Assembly: GCF_029168315.1 (NCBI RefSeq)
Contig: NZ_JARGYD010000002.1
Coordinates: 670,612 to 734,611, forward strand
DNA: 64,000 nucleotides
Direction: 5' to 3'
Source of the DNA: Psychromarinibacter halotolerans
GTDB taxonomy: Bacteria; Pseudomonadota; Alphaproteobacteria; Rhodobacterales; Rhodobacteraceae
How positions within the stretch are numbered: the first letter of the stretch is position 1; every line of letters starts with the position of its first letter. The notes below the pieces were generated by a model, which was not told the DNA's origin, searched no databases, and was given only the letters and a program-made list of their open reading frames with translations. The translations under genes and the position numbers were made by a program. Shown here piece after piece: positions 1 to 8,434 of the stretch.

Positions 1-1035
1 GACAGGCGCGCGCTGCTGCTGGGGGCTGTGATGTACGCGGCGGGGCTTGTGCTGTCGTCGCTGGCCGTCACCCCGGCGCAGCATTGGGGGCTGGAGGTTC
101 TTGTGGGCTTCGGGATCGCCGGTACGGGCTTTGGCGTGCTGCTGGCCGTGGTGGGGCGCGCCGCCAGTCCCGAGAACCGGTCCATGTCGCTGGCGATCGT
201 TACCGCGGCGGGCTCCGCCGGGCAGGTGGTGGGCGCGCCGGTGGCAGAGTGGCTGATGACCTTCATGCCGTGGCAATCGGTCTTCGTCGTTTTCGCCGCC
301 GCGATCATCGCCGTCATGGTGTGCCTGCCGATGATGCGTGCCCCGGTGGCATCGACCGGAGCATCGACAACGGACGAAACGCTGGGTCAGATCCTGGGCC
401 GGGCCCTGCGCGATCCAAGCTATGTCCTGATCTTCCTTGGCTTCTTCTCCTGCGGCTATCAGCTTGGCTTCATCACGGCGCATTTCCCCGCGATGATCAC
501 CGAGATGTGCGCCGCGATCGACCCGTCCGGCGTTCTGGCCTCGGTCGGGGTCGCGTCGACCTCGGCGCTGGGCGCGGTCGCGATCTCGGTCATCGGTCTG
601 GCGAATATCGTGGGCACGCTGACTGCGGGGTGGCTGGGCAACCGGTTCCCCAAGAAGTACCTGCTGGCGATGGTCTACGCGGGCCGCACCGTTGCGGCGG
701 GCCTGTTCATCCTGCTGCCGATCACCCCGGTTACGGTGATCGTTTTCTCTGTGGTGATGGGCGCGCTTTGGCTGGCGACGGTGCCGCTGACCAGCGGTTT
801 GGTCGCGCAGATCTATGGGCTGCGCTACATGGGCACCCTGTACGGGATCGTGTTTCTCAGCCACCAGATCGGGTCGTTCCTTGGCGTTTGGCTGGGGGGG
901 CGGATGTACGACGCCTATGGCGACTATACCGCCGTCTGGTGGATCGGTGTCGGCATCGGGGCGTTCAGCGCCATCGTGCACCTGCCCGTGAAGGAAGAGC
1001 CTCTTGCCCTGCGCAAACCGGCGCTGGCCGCCTGA
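1..1035 (+). CDS. MFS transporter, 5' end cut off by the window edge
   Basis: This is the C-terminal 344 residues of a major facilitator superfamily permease. The reading frame is open from base 1 without a start, so the N-terminus lies upstream. The visible part has about ten hydrophobic helices, with a loop near residues 115-135 separating two halves, and ends in a short charged tail. MFS proteins are inner-membrane secondary transporters; the early segment RRALLLGAVMYAAGLVLSS is typical of the loop 2-3/TM3 region of organic-anion-type members. The substrate cannot be read from the sequence. The stop codon abuts the stop of the convergent OCD-family gene with no bases between. Confidence 0.85.
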   Translation, partial: DRRALLLGAVMYAAGLVLSSLAVTPAQHWGLEVLVGFGIAGTGFGVLLAVVGRAASPENRSMSLAIVTAAGSAGQVVGAPVAEWLMTFMPWQSVFVVFAAAIIAVMVCLPMMRAPVASTGASTTDETLGQILGRALRDPSYVLIFLGFFSCGYQLGFITAHFPAMITEMCAAIDPSGVLASVGVASTSALGAVAISVIGLANIVGTLTAGWLGNRFPKKYLLAMVYAGRTVAAGLFILLPITPVTVIVFSVVMGALWLATVPLTSGLVAQIYGLRYMGTLYGIVFLSHQIGSFLGVWLGGRMYDAYGDYTAVWWIGVGIGAFSAIVHLPVKEEPLALRKPALAA

Positions 1036-1953
1036 TCAGGCGGTCCAGGCGTCGAGGATGTAGCGGCTGGTCATAAGGTCCAGGTGCGCGCCCCCGCCGT
1101 TCTTGAACACGGTGATCTCGTCGTCGGCCCCCCGCGCGAAACGGCCCGAGCCGAGGTCGTAGTAATCCGCGACGATGTCTTCCGGGGTGATCACCCCGTC
1201 GGCCAATGGGGCCTTTAGTTCGCCAATATGGCCCAGCGTGGTGTCGCGGCTGTCGACGAAGATCCGCCCGCGCTGCATCACCGCGTCGTCGGCCTCGCGC
1301 ATGTCGGGGCGATAGGCGCCGATCAGGTCGATGTGCTGGCCGGGGCGCAGCCAGTCGCCCTTCAGAAGCGGTTCGGTGGACATCGTGGCGCAAGTCACGA
1401 TGTCGGCCTGGGCAACGGCGGCGGGAAGGTCCGTGACCGCCTGCGTGTCGGGGTAGTCCGCCGCGAGGGCTTCGGCCCCCGCAGGGCTTCGGTTCCAGAC
1501 GATAAAGCGCGCGTCGGGGAAGCCTGCGCCATAGGCCTCGCGCAGGCTGCGGCCCACCGTGCCCGCGCCGACGATCAGGATCGTCCGGCTGTCCGGACGG
1601 GCGAGTTTCAGCGCGCCCAGCAGGCTGTCGCCCGCCGTCTTCCACTTGGTCACAAGGTGGAAGTCGATAATCGCCTGCAGCAGGCCGTCGGTGTCCGCGT
1701 ACAGCGACACGCCACCGTTTACCGTGCCCAGCCCCGCCGCCTTGTTGCCCGGAAAGATCGTGGCGGATTTCACCGCGATCCCCAGCCCGCTGATCCACGC
1801 GCTGCGGCTTAGCAGGGTGTCATCGCCGCGATAAAGGAACGTGTCGTCCAGCGTGGCCTTCGGCAGGGCGTGACCGGCGACAAGGGCCTCGGTCAGGGCG
1901 TGCCAGCTCATGCGGGCCTCTGCCTCGGCGAAGGGGATGACGGGAACCGTCAT
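1036..1953 (-). CDS. ornithine cyclodeaminase / mu-crystallin family protein
   Basis: The 305-residue protein belongs to the OCD/mu-crystallin family of NAD(P)-dependent enzymes, which includes ornithine cyclodeaminase, alanine dehydrogenase and ketimine reductases. A Rossmann nucleotide-binding motif ILIVGAGTVGRSL lies at about residues 125-137. K62 (VKSATIFPGN) fits the catalytic lysine region, and TKWKTAG near residue 103 replaces the usual TxxRTAA, so K105 may stand in for the carboxylate-binding arginine. The substrate is therefore uncertain. Its start overlaps the stop of the upstream HAD gene by four bases (ATGA), so the two are co-transcribed and translationally coupled. Confidence 0.85.
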   Translation of the reverse strand: MTVPVIPFAEAEARMSWHALTEALVAGHALPKATLDDTFLYRGDDTLLSRSAWISGLGIAVKSATIFPGNKAAGLGTVNGGVSLYADTDGLLQAIIDFHLVTKWKTAGDSLLGALKLARPDSRTILIVGAGTVGRSLREAYGAGFPDARFIVWNRSPAGAEALAADYPDTQAVTDLPAAVAQADIVTCATMSTEPLLKGDWLRPGQHIDLIGAYRPDMREADDAVMQRGRIFVDSRDTTLGHIGELKAPLADGVITPEDIVADYYDLGSGRFARGADDEITVFKNGGGAHLDLMTSRYILDAWTA

Positions 1954-2576
1954 GCCGCCGCTTCTTCCGGGGTCAGAAGGCCTTCGGCCACCAGCCGGTC
2001 GGCGAAACCCTGCGGTTCCTCGAACAGGTGGACCTGCCAGCCCCGGGCGCGGGCGGCGTCGATGTTCTCGGGCCGGTCGTCGGCGAACAACAGTGCCTCG
2101 GGCGCGAGGCCGGTGCCGGCCTCGACATGGGCGTAGATCTCGGGCTCGGGCTTGATGGTGCGCAATTCACCCGAGATGAAGCGGCGGTCGAATTCGGTCA
2201 GCACGGGATAGGCGGCATCGGCCAGCGCCAGCGTCGGGATGCCGAAGTTCGATAAGGCGAAGGTCGGGATGCCCTTGGCCCGCAGCGCGCGCAGCAGCAC
2301 GGCGCTGTGCGGGATATCGGGCTGCGCCATCTCGATCCAGTTGTCGTACCACGCGCGGATGTTGTCGGCGTGCGCCGGGTATTGCGCGGCGGTCTCGGCG
2401 ACAAGGTCGGCCAGATGCTCGCCCCGGTCGGACCGCAGGTTCATCTCTTCCAGCGGAACCTCGGCGAACAGCTTTTCGCGCGCCTCGCGGCCGATCCGGG
2501 CATCGTACCATGCCTCGGGATTCCACTTGATCAGCACGTTTCCGAAATCGAAAACGACCGCTTCGATGCCTGCCAT
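1950..2576 (-). CDS. HAD-IA family phosphatase (YihX-like)
   Basis: This is a 208-residue haloacid-dehalogenase-superfamily hydrolase. Motif I is VVFDFGNVLIKW, where Gly replaces the second Asp, as in the DLGNV-type YihX subgroup. A lysine is seen in TIKPEPEIY and motif IV is FADDRPENIDAA. YihX-like members dephosphorylate small phosphometabolites such as glucose-1-phosphate; the real substrate is unknown. I chose the ATG at 2576 because GGAGG sits six bases upstream. A GTG six codons earlier lacks that signal. It is the first gene of a two-gene unit with the OCD-family gene. Confidence 0.82.
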   Translation of the reverse strand: MAGIEAVVFDFGNVLIKWNPEAWYDARIGREAREKLFAEVPLEEMNLRSDRGEHLADLVAETAAQYPAHADNIRAWYDNWIEMAQPDIPHSAVLLRALRAKGIPTFALSNFGIPTLALADAAYPVLTEFDRRFISGELRTIKPEPEIYAHVEAGTGLAPEALLFADDRPENIDAARARGWQVHLFEEPQGFADRLVAEGLLTPEEAAA

Positions 2577-2633
2577 GACGCCCTCCGTGTTCACGCGTCC
2601 AAGTGGTAGCGGGCGGCGAACGGGTTGGAAAGG

Positions 2634-3071
2634 TCAGCGGCGCCGCAGCGCGTCTTCCAGTGCCTGAAGAAAGCGGGACCGGTCGGCCTTTCTGAATCCC
2701 TTGCCGGATCCCTGACGGAACGGGTCCGCGGCGCGCAGGTCGGTCATCAGGTCGCGCATGGCCAGCGCGTTGCCGATGTTGGTCGCGGTCAGCTGTTCGC
2801 CATTGGGCTTCAACACCATCGCCCCAGCCGCGACGCAGCGGGCGGCCAACGGGATATCCGACGTCACCACGATGTCGCCAGCGGTGGCGCGGTCGGCGAT
2901 CCACATGTCGGCGACGTCGGGGCCTTCGGGGACGAATACCGTCTCTATCAAGGGGTTTTGAGACGGGCGAAGCCCGCCATTCGCCACCTGGACGACGGGT
3001 TCGCGGTGGCGGGTCGCCACCTTCTCGATCTCCTGCTTTACCGGGCAGGCATCCGCGTCGACATAAATCAT
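2634..3071 (-). CDS. yaiI: YaiI/YqxD family protein (DUF188)
   Basis: The 145-residue protein begins MIYVDADACPVKQEIEKVA, the signature of the YaiI/YqxD (DUF188) family. It also has conserved VTSDIPLAARCVAAGA and NGEQLT segments. The fold is PIN-like and the acidic VDADACP motif could bind metal, but no biochemical role is firmly established. The ATG overlaps the stop of the upstream glycosyltransferase gene by one base (TGATG arrangement). It is thus the last gene of an fghA-glycosyltransferase-yaiI transcription unit. Confidence 0.9.
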   Translation of the reverse strand: MIYVDADACPVKQEIEKVATRHREPVVQVANGGLRPSQNPLIETVFVPEGPDVADMWIADRATAGDIVVTSDIPLAARCVAAGAMVLKPNGEQLTATNIGNALAMRDLMTDLRAADPFRQGSGKGFRKADRSRFLQALEDALRRR

Positions 3072-3970
3072 CAGTGGGGTCCGTGGCGGACGATCAGGTC
3101 CGCGTCCATGAAACAGCCAAAGCCAAGGTCGGCGGCTTTCAGGGCCAGCGCCTCGGTCTCGATATGCAGCTGATAGGGGGTTTCGGGGAAATCCGCACCG
3201 CCGGCGATCACGTCGCGGCGGATCAGCAGGAAGGTGCCGCCGACGCAGGACAGCGGCTGGATCCCGCAGCCGGGCGCGGGCGAGTAGCGAAAGAAGCCGG
3301 TGGGCGGCTGGTACAGCCCGTCGCGCAGGAAACGCCGGACCGACCGGTCGCTGGGCGCGCGGGTGTAGCGGAACGAGTTGCGGTCGAACACCGTGTCGTC
3401 GCCGTGCCGCAGACAGTTCGCCGCAAGGATCGGCGCATTCCAGTCCAGCGCGCGGCGCAGGGCGTCGGGCGGGATCACCGCCATGTCGGCGTCGATGCAC
3501 AGGACGAAGGCGGCGGGCGTGTCCATCGCTGCGGCCAGCAGGCGGTTGCGGCAGGCGGCGATGGCGGCGCGACGGGCGCGTTGCACACTCTTTTCTGTAC
3601 GTGTCGCGCGGGCATGGCTGGCGCCGATATCGTGCTTGATGAACTGGGTCGAGGCATAGCCCCGCGCGGCAGCCAGCATGGCGCGGGCGGCGGCCTCGGT
3701 CCCGTCGGTCGAGTCGCTTTCCAGCACGATCCAGTGCAGCCGGTCCTTCGGATACTCCAGCGCATCGACGAGCGCGGCATAGGCGGGCAGGCTGGCCTCG
3801 GCATCCTTGCAGGGGGTGACGATGGCGACCTGCGGGTGGTCGGTTACCGCCCGCCGTTCCGGCAGGGGAAAGGCGGGCAGCGGGTGCTTGAACAGCGTGT
3901 GGCGCGGATGCCGTTCGCGCGCGTCGGCAAAGCGGGCCCAGGCGGCGTGGATGTCCGCCCGGATCCCCAT
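3071..3970 (-). CDS. glycosyltransferase, GT-A fold
   Basis: This 299-residue protein has a GT-A type glycosyltransferase layout. A nucleotide-sugar strand, VAIVTPCKDAEASLPAY, begins near residue 47, a second strand with WIVLESDSTDGTE follows, and the probable DxD metal site is CIDADMAV near residue 160. The C-terminal part contains CVGGTFLLIRRDVI and an acceptor-side segment HIETEALAL. It resembles the GT2/Anp1-like group. Donor and acceptor are unknown. It starts immediately after the fghA stop with no spacer and overlaps yaiI by one base, which implies one mRNA, although no functional link to formaldehyde oxidation is obvious. Confidence 0.78.
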   Translation of the reverse strand: MGIRADIHAAWARFADARERHPRHTLFKHPLPAFPLPERRAVTDHPQVAIVTPCKDAEASLPAYAALVDALEYPKDRLHWIVLESDSTDGTEAAARAMLAAARGYASTQFIKHDIGASHARATRTEKSVQRARRAAIAACRNRLLAAAMDTPAAFVLCIDADMAVIPPDALRRALDWNAPILAANCLRHGDDTVFDRNSFRYTRAPSDRSVRRFLRDGLYQPPTGFFRYSPAPGCGIQPLSCVGGTFLLIRRDVIAGGADFPETPYQLHIETEALALKAADLGFGCFMDADLIVRHGPH

Positions 3971-4801
3971 TCAGCCCAGCAGTTCTTCGGCGTGGAACGC
4001 GACGTGGTCGGCCATGAAGGTCGATACGAAGAAATAGCTGTGGTCATAGCCCGGTTGCATCCGGAACACCGCCTGCTGCCGCTTGGTTGCAATGGCGGAG
4101 GCCAGCGCTTCGGGTTTCAGCAGGTCAAGGAACTGGTCCTTGGTGCCGGTGTCGATCAGCATCGGACCGTCAAAACCGGTTTCGGCCATCAGCAGGCTGG
4201 CGTCATGCGCCGCCCACTGGCCGCTGTCTTCGCCAAGATACGCCGTCAGCTGCTTCTGGCCCCAGTCGCTTTGCGTCGGGTTGCAGATTGGCGAGAAGGC
4301 GGACACCGAGCGGAACCGGCCCTTCAGCCGCATCGCCATCGTCAGCGCGCCGTGGCCGCCCATCGAGTGGCCGGTGATGCCCTGACGGTCGGGGTCCAGC
4401 GGGAATTCCCCGAACAGAAGCTGCGGCAGTTCGTCGGTGATGTAGTCCCACATGCGGAAATGCGGGTCCCACGGCGCCTGCGTGGCGTTCACGTAGAACC
4501 CCGCGCCCTGACCAAGGTCGTATGCGTCGTCATCCGCCACGCCTTCGCCGCGCGGCGAGGTGTCGGGGAACACCAGCGCGATGCCGGCCTCGGCGGCCCA
4601 CGCCTGCGCGCCCGCTTTGGTCATCGCGTTCTCGTGGGTGCAGGTCAGGCCCGACAGATACCACAACACCGGAACGTCGCCGTCCTTCGCCTGCGGCGGC
4701 AGGAACAGCCCGAAGGTCATGTCGCAGGAGGTGCTGGTGGCAGTGTGGGTATAGACACCCTGCACGCCTCCGAAGCAGGCGTTTTCAGATTTCGTTTCCA
4801 T
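3971..4801 (-). CDS. fghA: S-formylglutathione hydrolase
   Basis: This 276-residue esterase-D family serine hydrolase completes glutathione-dependent formaldehyde oxidation by splitting S-formylglutathione into formate and glutathione in the cytoplasm. The catalytic triad is visible: S146 in GHSMGGHGAL, D222 in DTGTKDQFL and H254 in GYDHSYFF. WYLSGLTCTHENAM near residue 47 is the family's oxyanion-region signature. The ATG at 4801 has a GGAGAG ribosome site five bases upstream. The usual partner, glutathione-dependent formaldehyde dehydrogenase, is not in the window. Instead a glycosyltransferase and yaiI follow directly. Confidence 0.95.
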   Translation of the reverse strand: METKSENACFGGVQGVYTHTATSTSCDMTFGLFLPPQAKDGDVPVLWYLSGLTCTHENAMTKAGAQAWAAEAGIALVFPDTSPRGEGVADDDAYDLGQGAGFYVNATQAPWDPHFRMWDYITDELPQLLFGEFPLDPDRQGITGHSMGGHGALTMAMRLKGRFRSVSAFSPICNPTQSDWGQKQLTAYLGEDSGQWAAHDASLLMAETGFDGPMLIDTGTKDQFLDLLKPEALASAIATKRQQAVFRMQPGYDHSYFFVSTFMADHVAFHAEELLG

Positions 4802-4843
4802 AGGACTCTCCGCTTGGCTGCTGCCTTTTTGGTTGCGGTCTGG

Positions 4844-5782
4844 CTACTGGAAGGCGGTGAATTGGGCAAGCCACGCAAGGACAAGCGAAACGGTGACGAT
4901 GGACGCGGCGGTCGAGATCAGGATCGTCGCCGACACGCGGTGCGGCGCGACCCCGTAATACTGCGCGACCATGTAGATATTGCCCGCCGTCGGCAGCGCG
5001 GCCGAGGCGATCATGACGGCGGCGGCATAGGGCTCGACCGGCCAGATCACGATGGCGGCCAGCGCCACGAAGGCCGGGTGGATCACCAGTTTGCCAAAGG
5101 ACAACCACGCGGCGACCGAAAGGCGTTCGGCCGACTTGCTGGCCAGCGAGGCGCCAATGGCGAACAGAGCGCCGGGCGTCGCGGCGTTGCCCAACAGCGT
5201 CAGGAATTCATTCGCCGGGGTCGGTATCGAGATTTCCAGCGCCGAGACGCTGAAGCCCGCGAAGATCGACACCAGCATCGGGTTGCTGACAAGCCCAACG
5301 GCCACCGTCCGGAACACGCGGGGCGACAACCGTTCCCGGCTGCCGGTGATCAGGATCACGATCAGGGATCCGAACACGCCAAGGTCCACAGCCAGCATCA
5401 TCATGATGTAGCCGACCGCCGCGTCTCCCATCAGCAGCGCCAGCATCGGGATGCCAAGAAAGCCGATGTTGCCGATCGCGGCGCACTGCGCCTCGACTGC
5501 CGCTTCCGCGACAGGCACCTTGCGCCACATCGCCACCGCGGTGAACACCGCATAGGCGGCCCCGGTCGCGGCAAGGTAGACCAGCATGAACCGCCCGTCG
5601 AAAACCTCGCCGAAGCTGAGGTTGGCGGAGAAGCGGAACAGCATCGCGGACAGGGCGAAAAAGAAGACGAACCGGGTCAGCGCGTTCGCCGCGGCCTCGG
5701 AAAAGAACTTCGAAGCCGCTGCGGCGTATCCGACGCCGATCAGCAGGAAGAAGGGTAACGTCTTCAGGAAAATCTCGACCAT
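4844..5782 (-). CDS. AEC (auxin efflux carrier) family transporter
   Basis: The 312-residue hydrophobic protein has ten predicted membrane spans in the 5+5 arrangement of the AEC/MdcF family. The first helix is FLKTLPFFLLIGVGYAAAA and typical small-residue helices follow. Bacterial members carry organic acids such as malonate or malate; the substrate here is not evident. It lies 42 bases upstream of fghA on the same strand, so read-through into the fghA unit is possible. No dedicated regulator is adjacent. Confidence 0.85.
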   Translation of the reverse strand: MVEIFLKTLPFFLLIGVGYAAAASKFFSEAAANALTRFVFFFALSAMLFRFSANLSFGEVFDGRFMLVYLAATGAAYAVFTAVAMWRKVPVAEAAVEAQCAAIGNIGFLGIPMLALLMGDAAVGYIMMMLAVDLGVFGSLIVILITGSRERLSPRVFRTVAVGLVSNPMLVSIFAGFSVSALEISIPTPANEFLTLLGNAATPGALFAIGASLASKSAERLSVAAWLSFGKLVIHPAFVALAAIVIWPVEPYAAAVMIASAALPTAGNIYMVAQYYGVAPHRVSATILISTAASIVTVSLVLAWLAQFTAFQ

Positions 5783-5856
5783 GAACCCGCATTAGCAGCT
5801 TGTCCGTTCGGCCGGAATGGGGCTGGACCGTTTTTGCGAACCCAGCCCTTCGCCGC

Positions 5857-6831
5857 CTAGCCGCTGCCGATCAGCACCCCTGCCGCGAAGACCAGCGCGC
5901 CGCCCAGCACCACCTGAAACGCCGCGCGCAGAAACGGTGTCTGCATGTACCGTTTCTGAATCCATGCGATGGCCCACAATTCGACGAAGACGACGATGGT
6001 GGCGACGATGGTGGCGGTCCAGAAATGCGGAATCAGGTAGGGCAACGCGTGGCCCAGACCGCCCAGCGTGGTCATCACACCGGCGGCGATCCCGCGCTTC
6101 AGCGGCGAGCCTCGGCCCGACAGTTCGCCGTCGTCGGACGCCGCTTCGGTGAAGCCCATCGAGATGCCCGCGCCAACAGAGGCGGCAAGACCGACAAGGA
6201 ATGTCGTCCACGTATCCTGTGTTGCGAAGGCCGTCGCGAAGATCGGCGCAAGGGTCGAGACCGACCCGTCCATCAACCCGGCCAGCCCCGGCTGCACCCA
6301 AGTCAGCACGAATTGCCGGTGCGAGGCGCGGCTTTCCTCGTCGCGGGTGTCGCCGTCCAGATGCTCGGCGACGAGTTCGTCGGCGCGTTTCTCGTGCTGC
6401 GCCTCGGCGGCGGCAAGATCGCCAAGCAGGCTGCGTGTCTCGGCGTCCTGCACGCGGGCGGCTGCGGTGCGATAGAACTGTTCGGCCTGCCGTTCCATCG
6501 CCTCGGCCTCGTCACGGATGCGTTCGATCGGCAGGTTTTCGACCAGCCAGACGGGCCGCCGGGCGTAATAGCCCGCGACATGCTCGCGCCGGATCAGCGG
6601 GATCACGTCGCCGAAGCGCGTGCGATGCAGGTCGATCAGCCTACGGCGGTGGCCATCTTCCTCGTCCGCCATGCCGTCGAACACGGCGGCGCTTGCCGGG
6701 AACTCGGCCCGCAGCCGTTCGGCGTACTGGCGGTAGATGCGCGCGTCGTCCTCTTCCGACGAAATCGCAAGCGCAAGGATCTCTTGCTCGGACAGATCGC
6801 GGAACCGGCGGCGACCAAAGGCTGGAAACAT
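5857..6831 (-). CDS. mbfA: MbfA, membrane-bound ferritin-like iron exporter
   Basis: MbfA joins an N-terminal rubrerythrin/ferritin-like diiron domain (about residues 1-165) to a C-terminal VIT1/CCC1-type membrane domain (about 180-324). Diiron ligands are likely in ISSEEDDARIY, ADEEDGHRR, EAEAMERQAEQFY and AAEAQHEKRADEL. The membrane part starts at QPGLAGLMDGSVSTLAP, the CCC1 signature. In Agrobacterium and Bradyrhizobium MbfA exports iron and protects against iron and peroxide stress under Irr control; a perfect Irr-box core lies just upstream here. I chose the ATG at 6831 because GGGTG precedes it. The ATG at 6843 lies three bases from the Irr box with no ribosome site, but would be possible on a leaderless mRNA. 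Confidence 0.9.
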   Translation of the reverse strand: MFPAFGRRRFRDLSEQEILALAISSEEDDARIYRQYAERLRAEFPASAAVFDGMADEEDGHRRRLIDLHRTRFGDVIPLIRREHVAGYYARRPVWLVENLPIERIRDEAEAMERQAEQFYRTAAARVQDAETRSLLGDLAAAEAQHEKRADELVAEHLDGDTRDEESRASHRQFVLTWVQPGLAGLMDGSVSTLAPIFATAFATQDTWTTFLVGLAASVGAGISMGFTEAASDDGELSGRGSPLKRGIAAGVMTTLGGLGHALPYLIPHFWTATIVATIVVFVELWAIAWIQKRYMQTPFLRAAFQVVLGGALVFAAGVLIGSG

Positions 6832-6846
6832 GACTGCACCCATGAA

Positions 6847-6861
6847 TTAGAATGATTCTAA
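6847..6861 (-). promoter_or_regulatory. Irr box (iron control element) of mbfA
   Basis: TTAGAATGATTCTAA is a perfect inverted repeat, TTAGAA-N3-TTCTAA, matching the core of the rhizobial ICE motif bound by Irr. It ends 15 bases before the chosen mbfA start. Binding there would block transcription initiation or early elongation, fitting Irr repression under iron limitation. The box sits in the 145-bp space shared with the divergent TetR gene but is much closer to mbfA. Confidence 0.82.
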
Positions 6862-6976
6862 GGTAGGCACTTCCGCGCCATATGCAAGAGGCAGCAGGCC
6901 GCCGTTCCCCGCGGTCGTTGTTGCCCGAACTGAACCGTCCGGTTTATGTTCGGGAAAGCCACTGTACGGGGAAGAC

Positions 6977-7597
6977 ATGACCGCCGGGACGGGTGCCATC
7001 AAGCAGGGACGCAAGTTCGACCAAGTGGTCGAGGGCGCCCGCGAAATCTTCCTGAGCGCAGGCTTCGAAGGGGCGAGCGTCGACGACATCGCGCGCGCCG
7101 CACAAGTGTCGAAGGCGACGCTGTACAGCTACTTTCCCGACAAGCGGCGCCTGTTCATGGAAGTGGCGCAGCGCGAATGCCAGCGACAGGCCGAGGCCGC
7201 GATCGCGCGCATCCAGATGGCGGGACCGGCCAGCGACGTTCTGTACGAAGCGGCCACCGAGATGACCGGCTTTTTCCTGTCCGAGTTCGGGCGCCAGACT
7301 TACCGCATCGCCGTGTCCGAGGCCGAACGCTTCCCTGAGCTGGGACGCGCGTTCTTCGCCTCGGGTCCGACGCAGGCGCGCAATGCGCTGGTCAGTTATC
7401 TTGGCGACCGCATCGACGCTGGCGAGCTTGAGATCGACGACGTCGCCTTCGCAGCCGAGCAGTTCATCGAACTGTGCAAGGCCGGGCTGCACATCGAATG
7501 GGTGATGGGTATCCGCGAAGAGTTCACCCAAGACGAGGTCAGCCGGGTGATCCGCGGCGCGGTCGAGATGTTTCTGGCCCGTTACGGTCGCCGCTAG
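6977..7597 (+). CDS. TetR/AcrR family transcriptional regulator
   Basis: This 206-residue one-component repressor has a TetR helix-turn-helix at about residues 12-58. Its recognition part reads VDDIARAAQVSKATLYSYFPDKRRLF. The C-terminal alpha-helical ligand domain resembles the AefR/TetR_C group and the ligand is unknown. A GGGGAAGAC ribosome site precedes the ATG. It is divergent from mbfA and convergent with the NYN-domain gene, overlapping that gene's 3' end by four bases (CTAG shared). No efflux pump is adjacent, so its target is not apparent. Confidence 0.88.
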   Translation: MTAGTGAIKQGRKFDQVVEGAREIFLSAGFEGASVDDIARAAQVSKATLYSYFPDKRRLFMEVAQRECQRQAEAAIARIQMAGPASDVLYEAATEMTGFFLSEFGRQTYRIAVSEAERFPELGRAFFASGPTQARNALVSYLGDRIDAGELEIDDVAFAAEQFIELCKAGLHIEWVMGIREEFTQDEVSRVIRGAVEMFLARYGRR

Positions 7598-8304
7598 TCG
7601 AGCCGCCGCACCTGAAGCTGGTTGCCGGTCTTCCGGGTCTCGAAGCGTTTCAGCCCCTCGACAAGGTCCGACAGCTTGCGCTTGCCATAGGTCCGGGTGT
7701 CGAAGTCCGGGTTGTCGGCGGTGATGTACTGGCCGATCTGCCCCAGCGCATACCATTCGTCGTCCTGCTGGATCTTGTCCATGGCGCGCAGGATCAGCGG
7801 GATCGCCTGTGTCGGCTGCTGCTTGCCCGGGGCGGGCGGCGCGCCCTTCTCGGGCTCCGGCTCGTCCATGATGTTCTCGATCAGCACGAAGCGGTTGCAG
7901 ACGTTGCGCAGGCTTTCAGGGGCCTTGCCCTCGCCGATGCCGATCACGTCCAGACCCTGTTCGCGAATCCGGTTTGCCAGCGCGGTAAAGTCACTGTCCG
8001 ACGACACCAGAACGAACCCGTCGAACCGTCCCGTGTGCAGGATGTCCATCGCGTCGATCACCAGACCGATGTCGCTGGCGTTCTTGCCCACGGTGTTGGC
8101 GGTTTCCTGATGCGCGACCATGCCCAGCGTGCGAACTTCCTTGGCCCAAGCCGACAGGCGGCCCGACGACCAGTCGCCATACACCCGGCGCAGCGCGGGT
8201 TCGCCGAAGGTGGTGATTTCCTTCAGGATCGGCGCAGCGAACTTCGCGGGGATGTTGTCGGCGTCGATCAGGACGGCATAGAGCGGGCGGTCGCGGTCGG
8301 CCAT
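7594..8304 (-). CDS. NYN domain (LabA-like) protein with C-terminal LOTUS/OST-HTH domain
   Basis: The 236-residue protein has an N-terminal NYN/PIN-like nuclease fold, residues about 8-150, starting YAVLIDADNIPAKFA. It carries the acidic motif SSDSDFTALANRIREQG expected for a metal-dependent RNase. After a Pro/Glu-rich linker, residues about 165-225 match the LOTUS/OST-HTH RNA-binding module (ILRAMDKIQQDDEWYALGQIGQYI). Such proteins are thought to act in RNA processing or decay; specific targets in alphaproteobacteria are not well described. The ATG at 8304 has a strong AAGGAGG site upstream. Confidence 0.87.
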   Translation of the reverse strand: MADRDRPLYAVLIDADNIPAKFAAPILKEITTFGEPALRRVYGDWSSGRLSAWAKEVRTLGMVAHQETANTVGKNASDIGLVIDAMDILHTGRFDGFVLVSSDSDFTALANRIREQGLDVIGIGEGKAPESLRNVCNRFVLIENIMDEPEPEKGAPPAPGKQQPTQAIPLILRAMDKIQQDDEWYALGQIGQYITADNPDFDTRTYGKRKLSDLVEGLKRFETRKTGNQLQVRRLD

Positions 8305-8434
8305 TTGGGCCTCCTTTTGGGTCTGCACCATCGGCGGACCCATGACACAGCACCGGCCCGATGGGAAGGGCGGCGCGGTCGGTGGGAAAGGTGCGCGACG
8401 CGGCGCGCCGCACACCTTCGGTGGGATGTCGGGA

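Noticed and set aside
3074..5758. Very long open frame on the plus strand opposite the glycosyltransferase, fghA and AEC transporter genes
   Set aside because: It is antisense to three clear genes. High-GC third positions keep such frames open. The translation has no recognisable domain and is Arg/Gly-rich.
5820..5848. Hairpin GGGCTGG/CCAGCCC between the AEC transporter and mbfA genes
   Set aside because: Loop of 15 bases, only 7 bp and no useful T tail; too weak.
6841..6843. ATG at 6843 as mbfA start
   Set aside because: It directly adjoins the Irr box without any ribosome-binding sequence. The ATG at 6831 was preferred.
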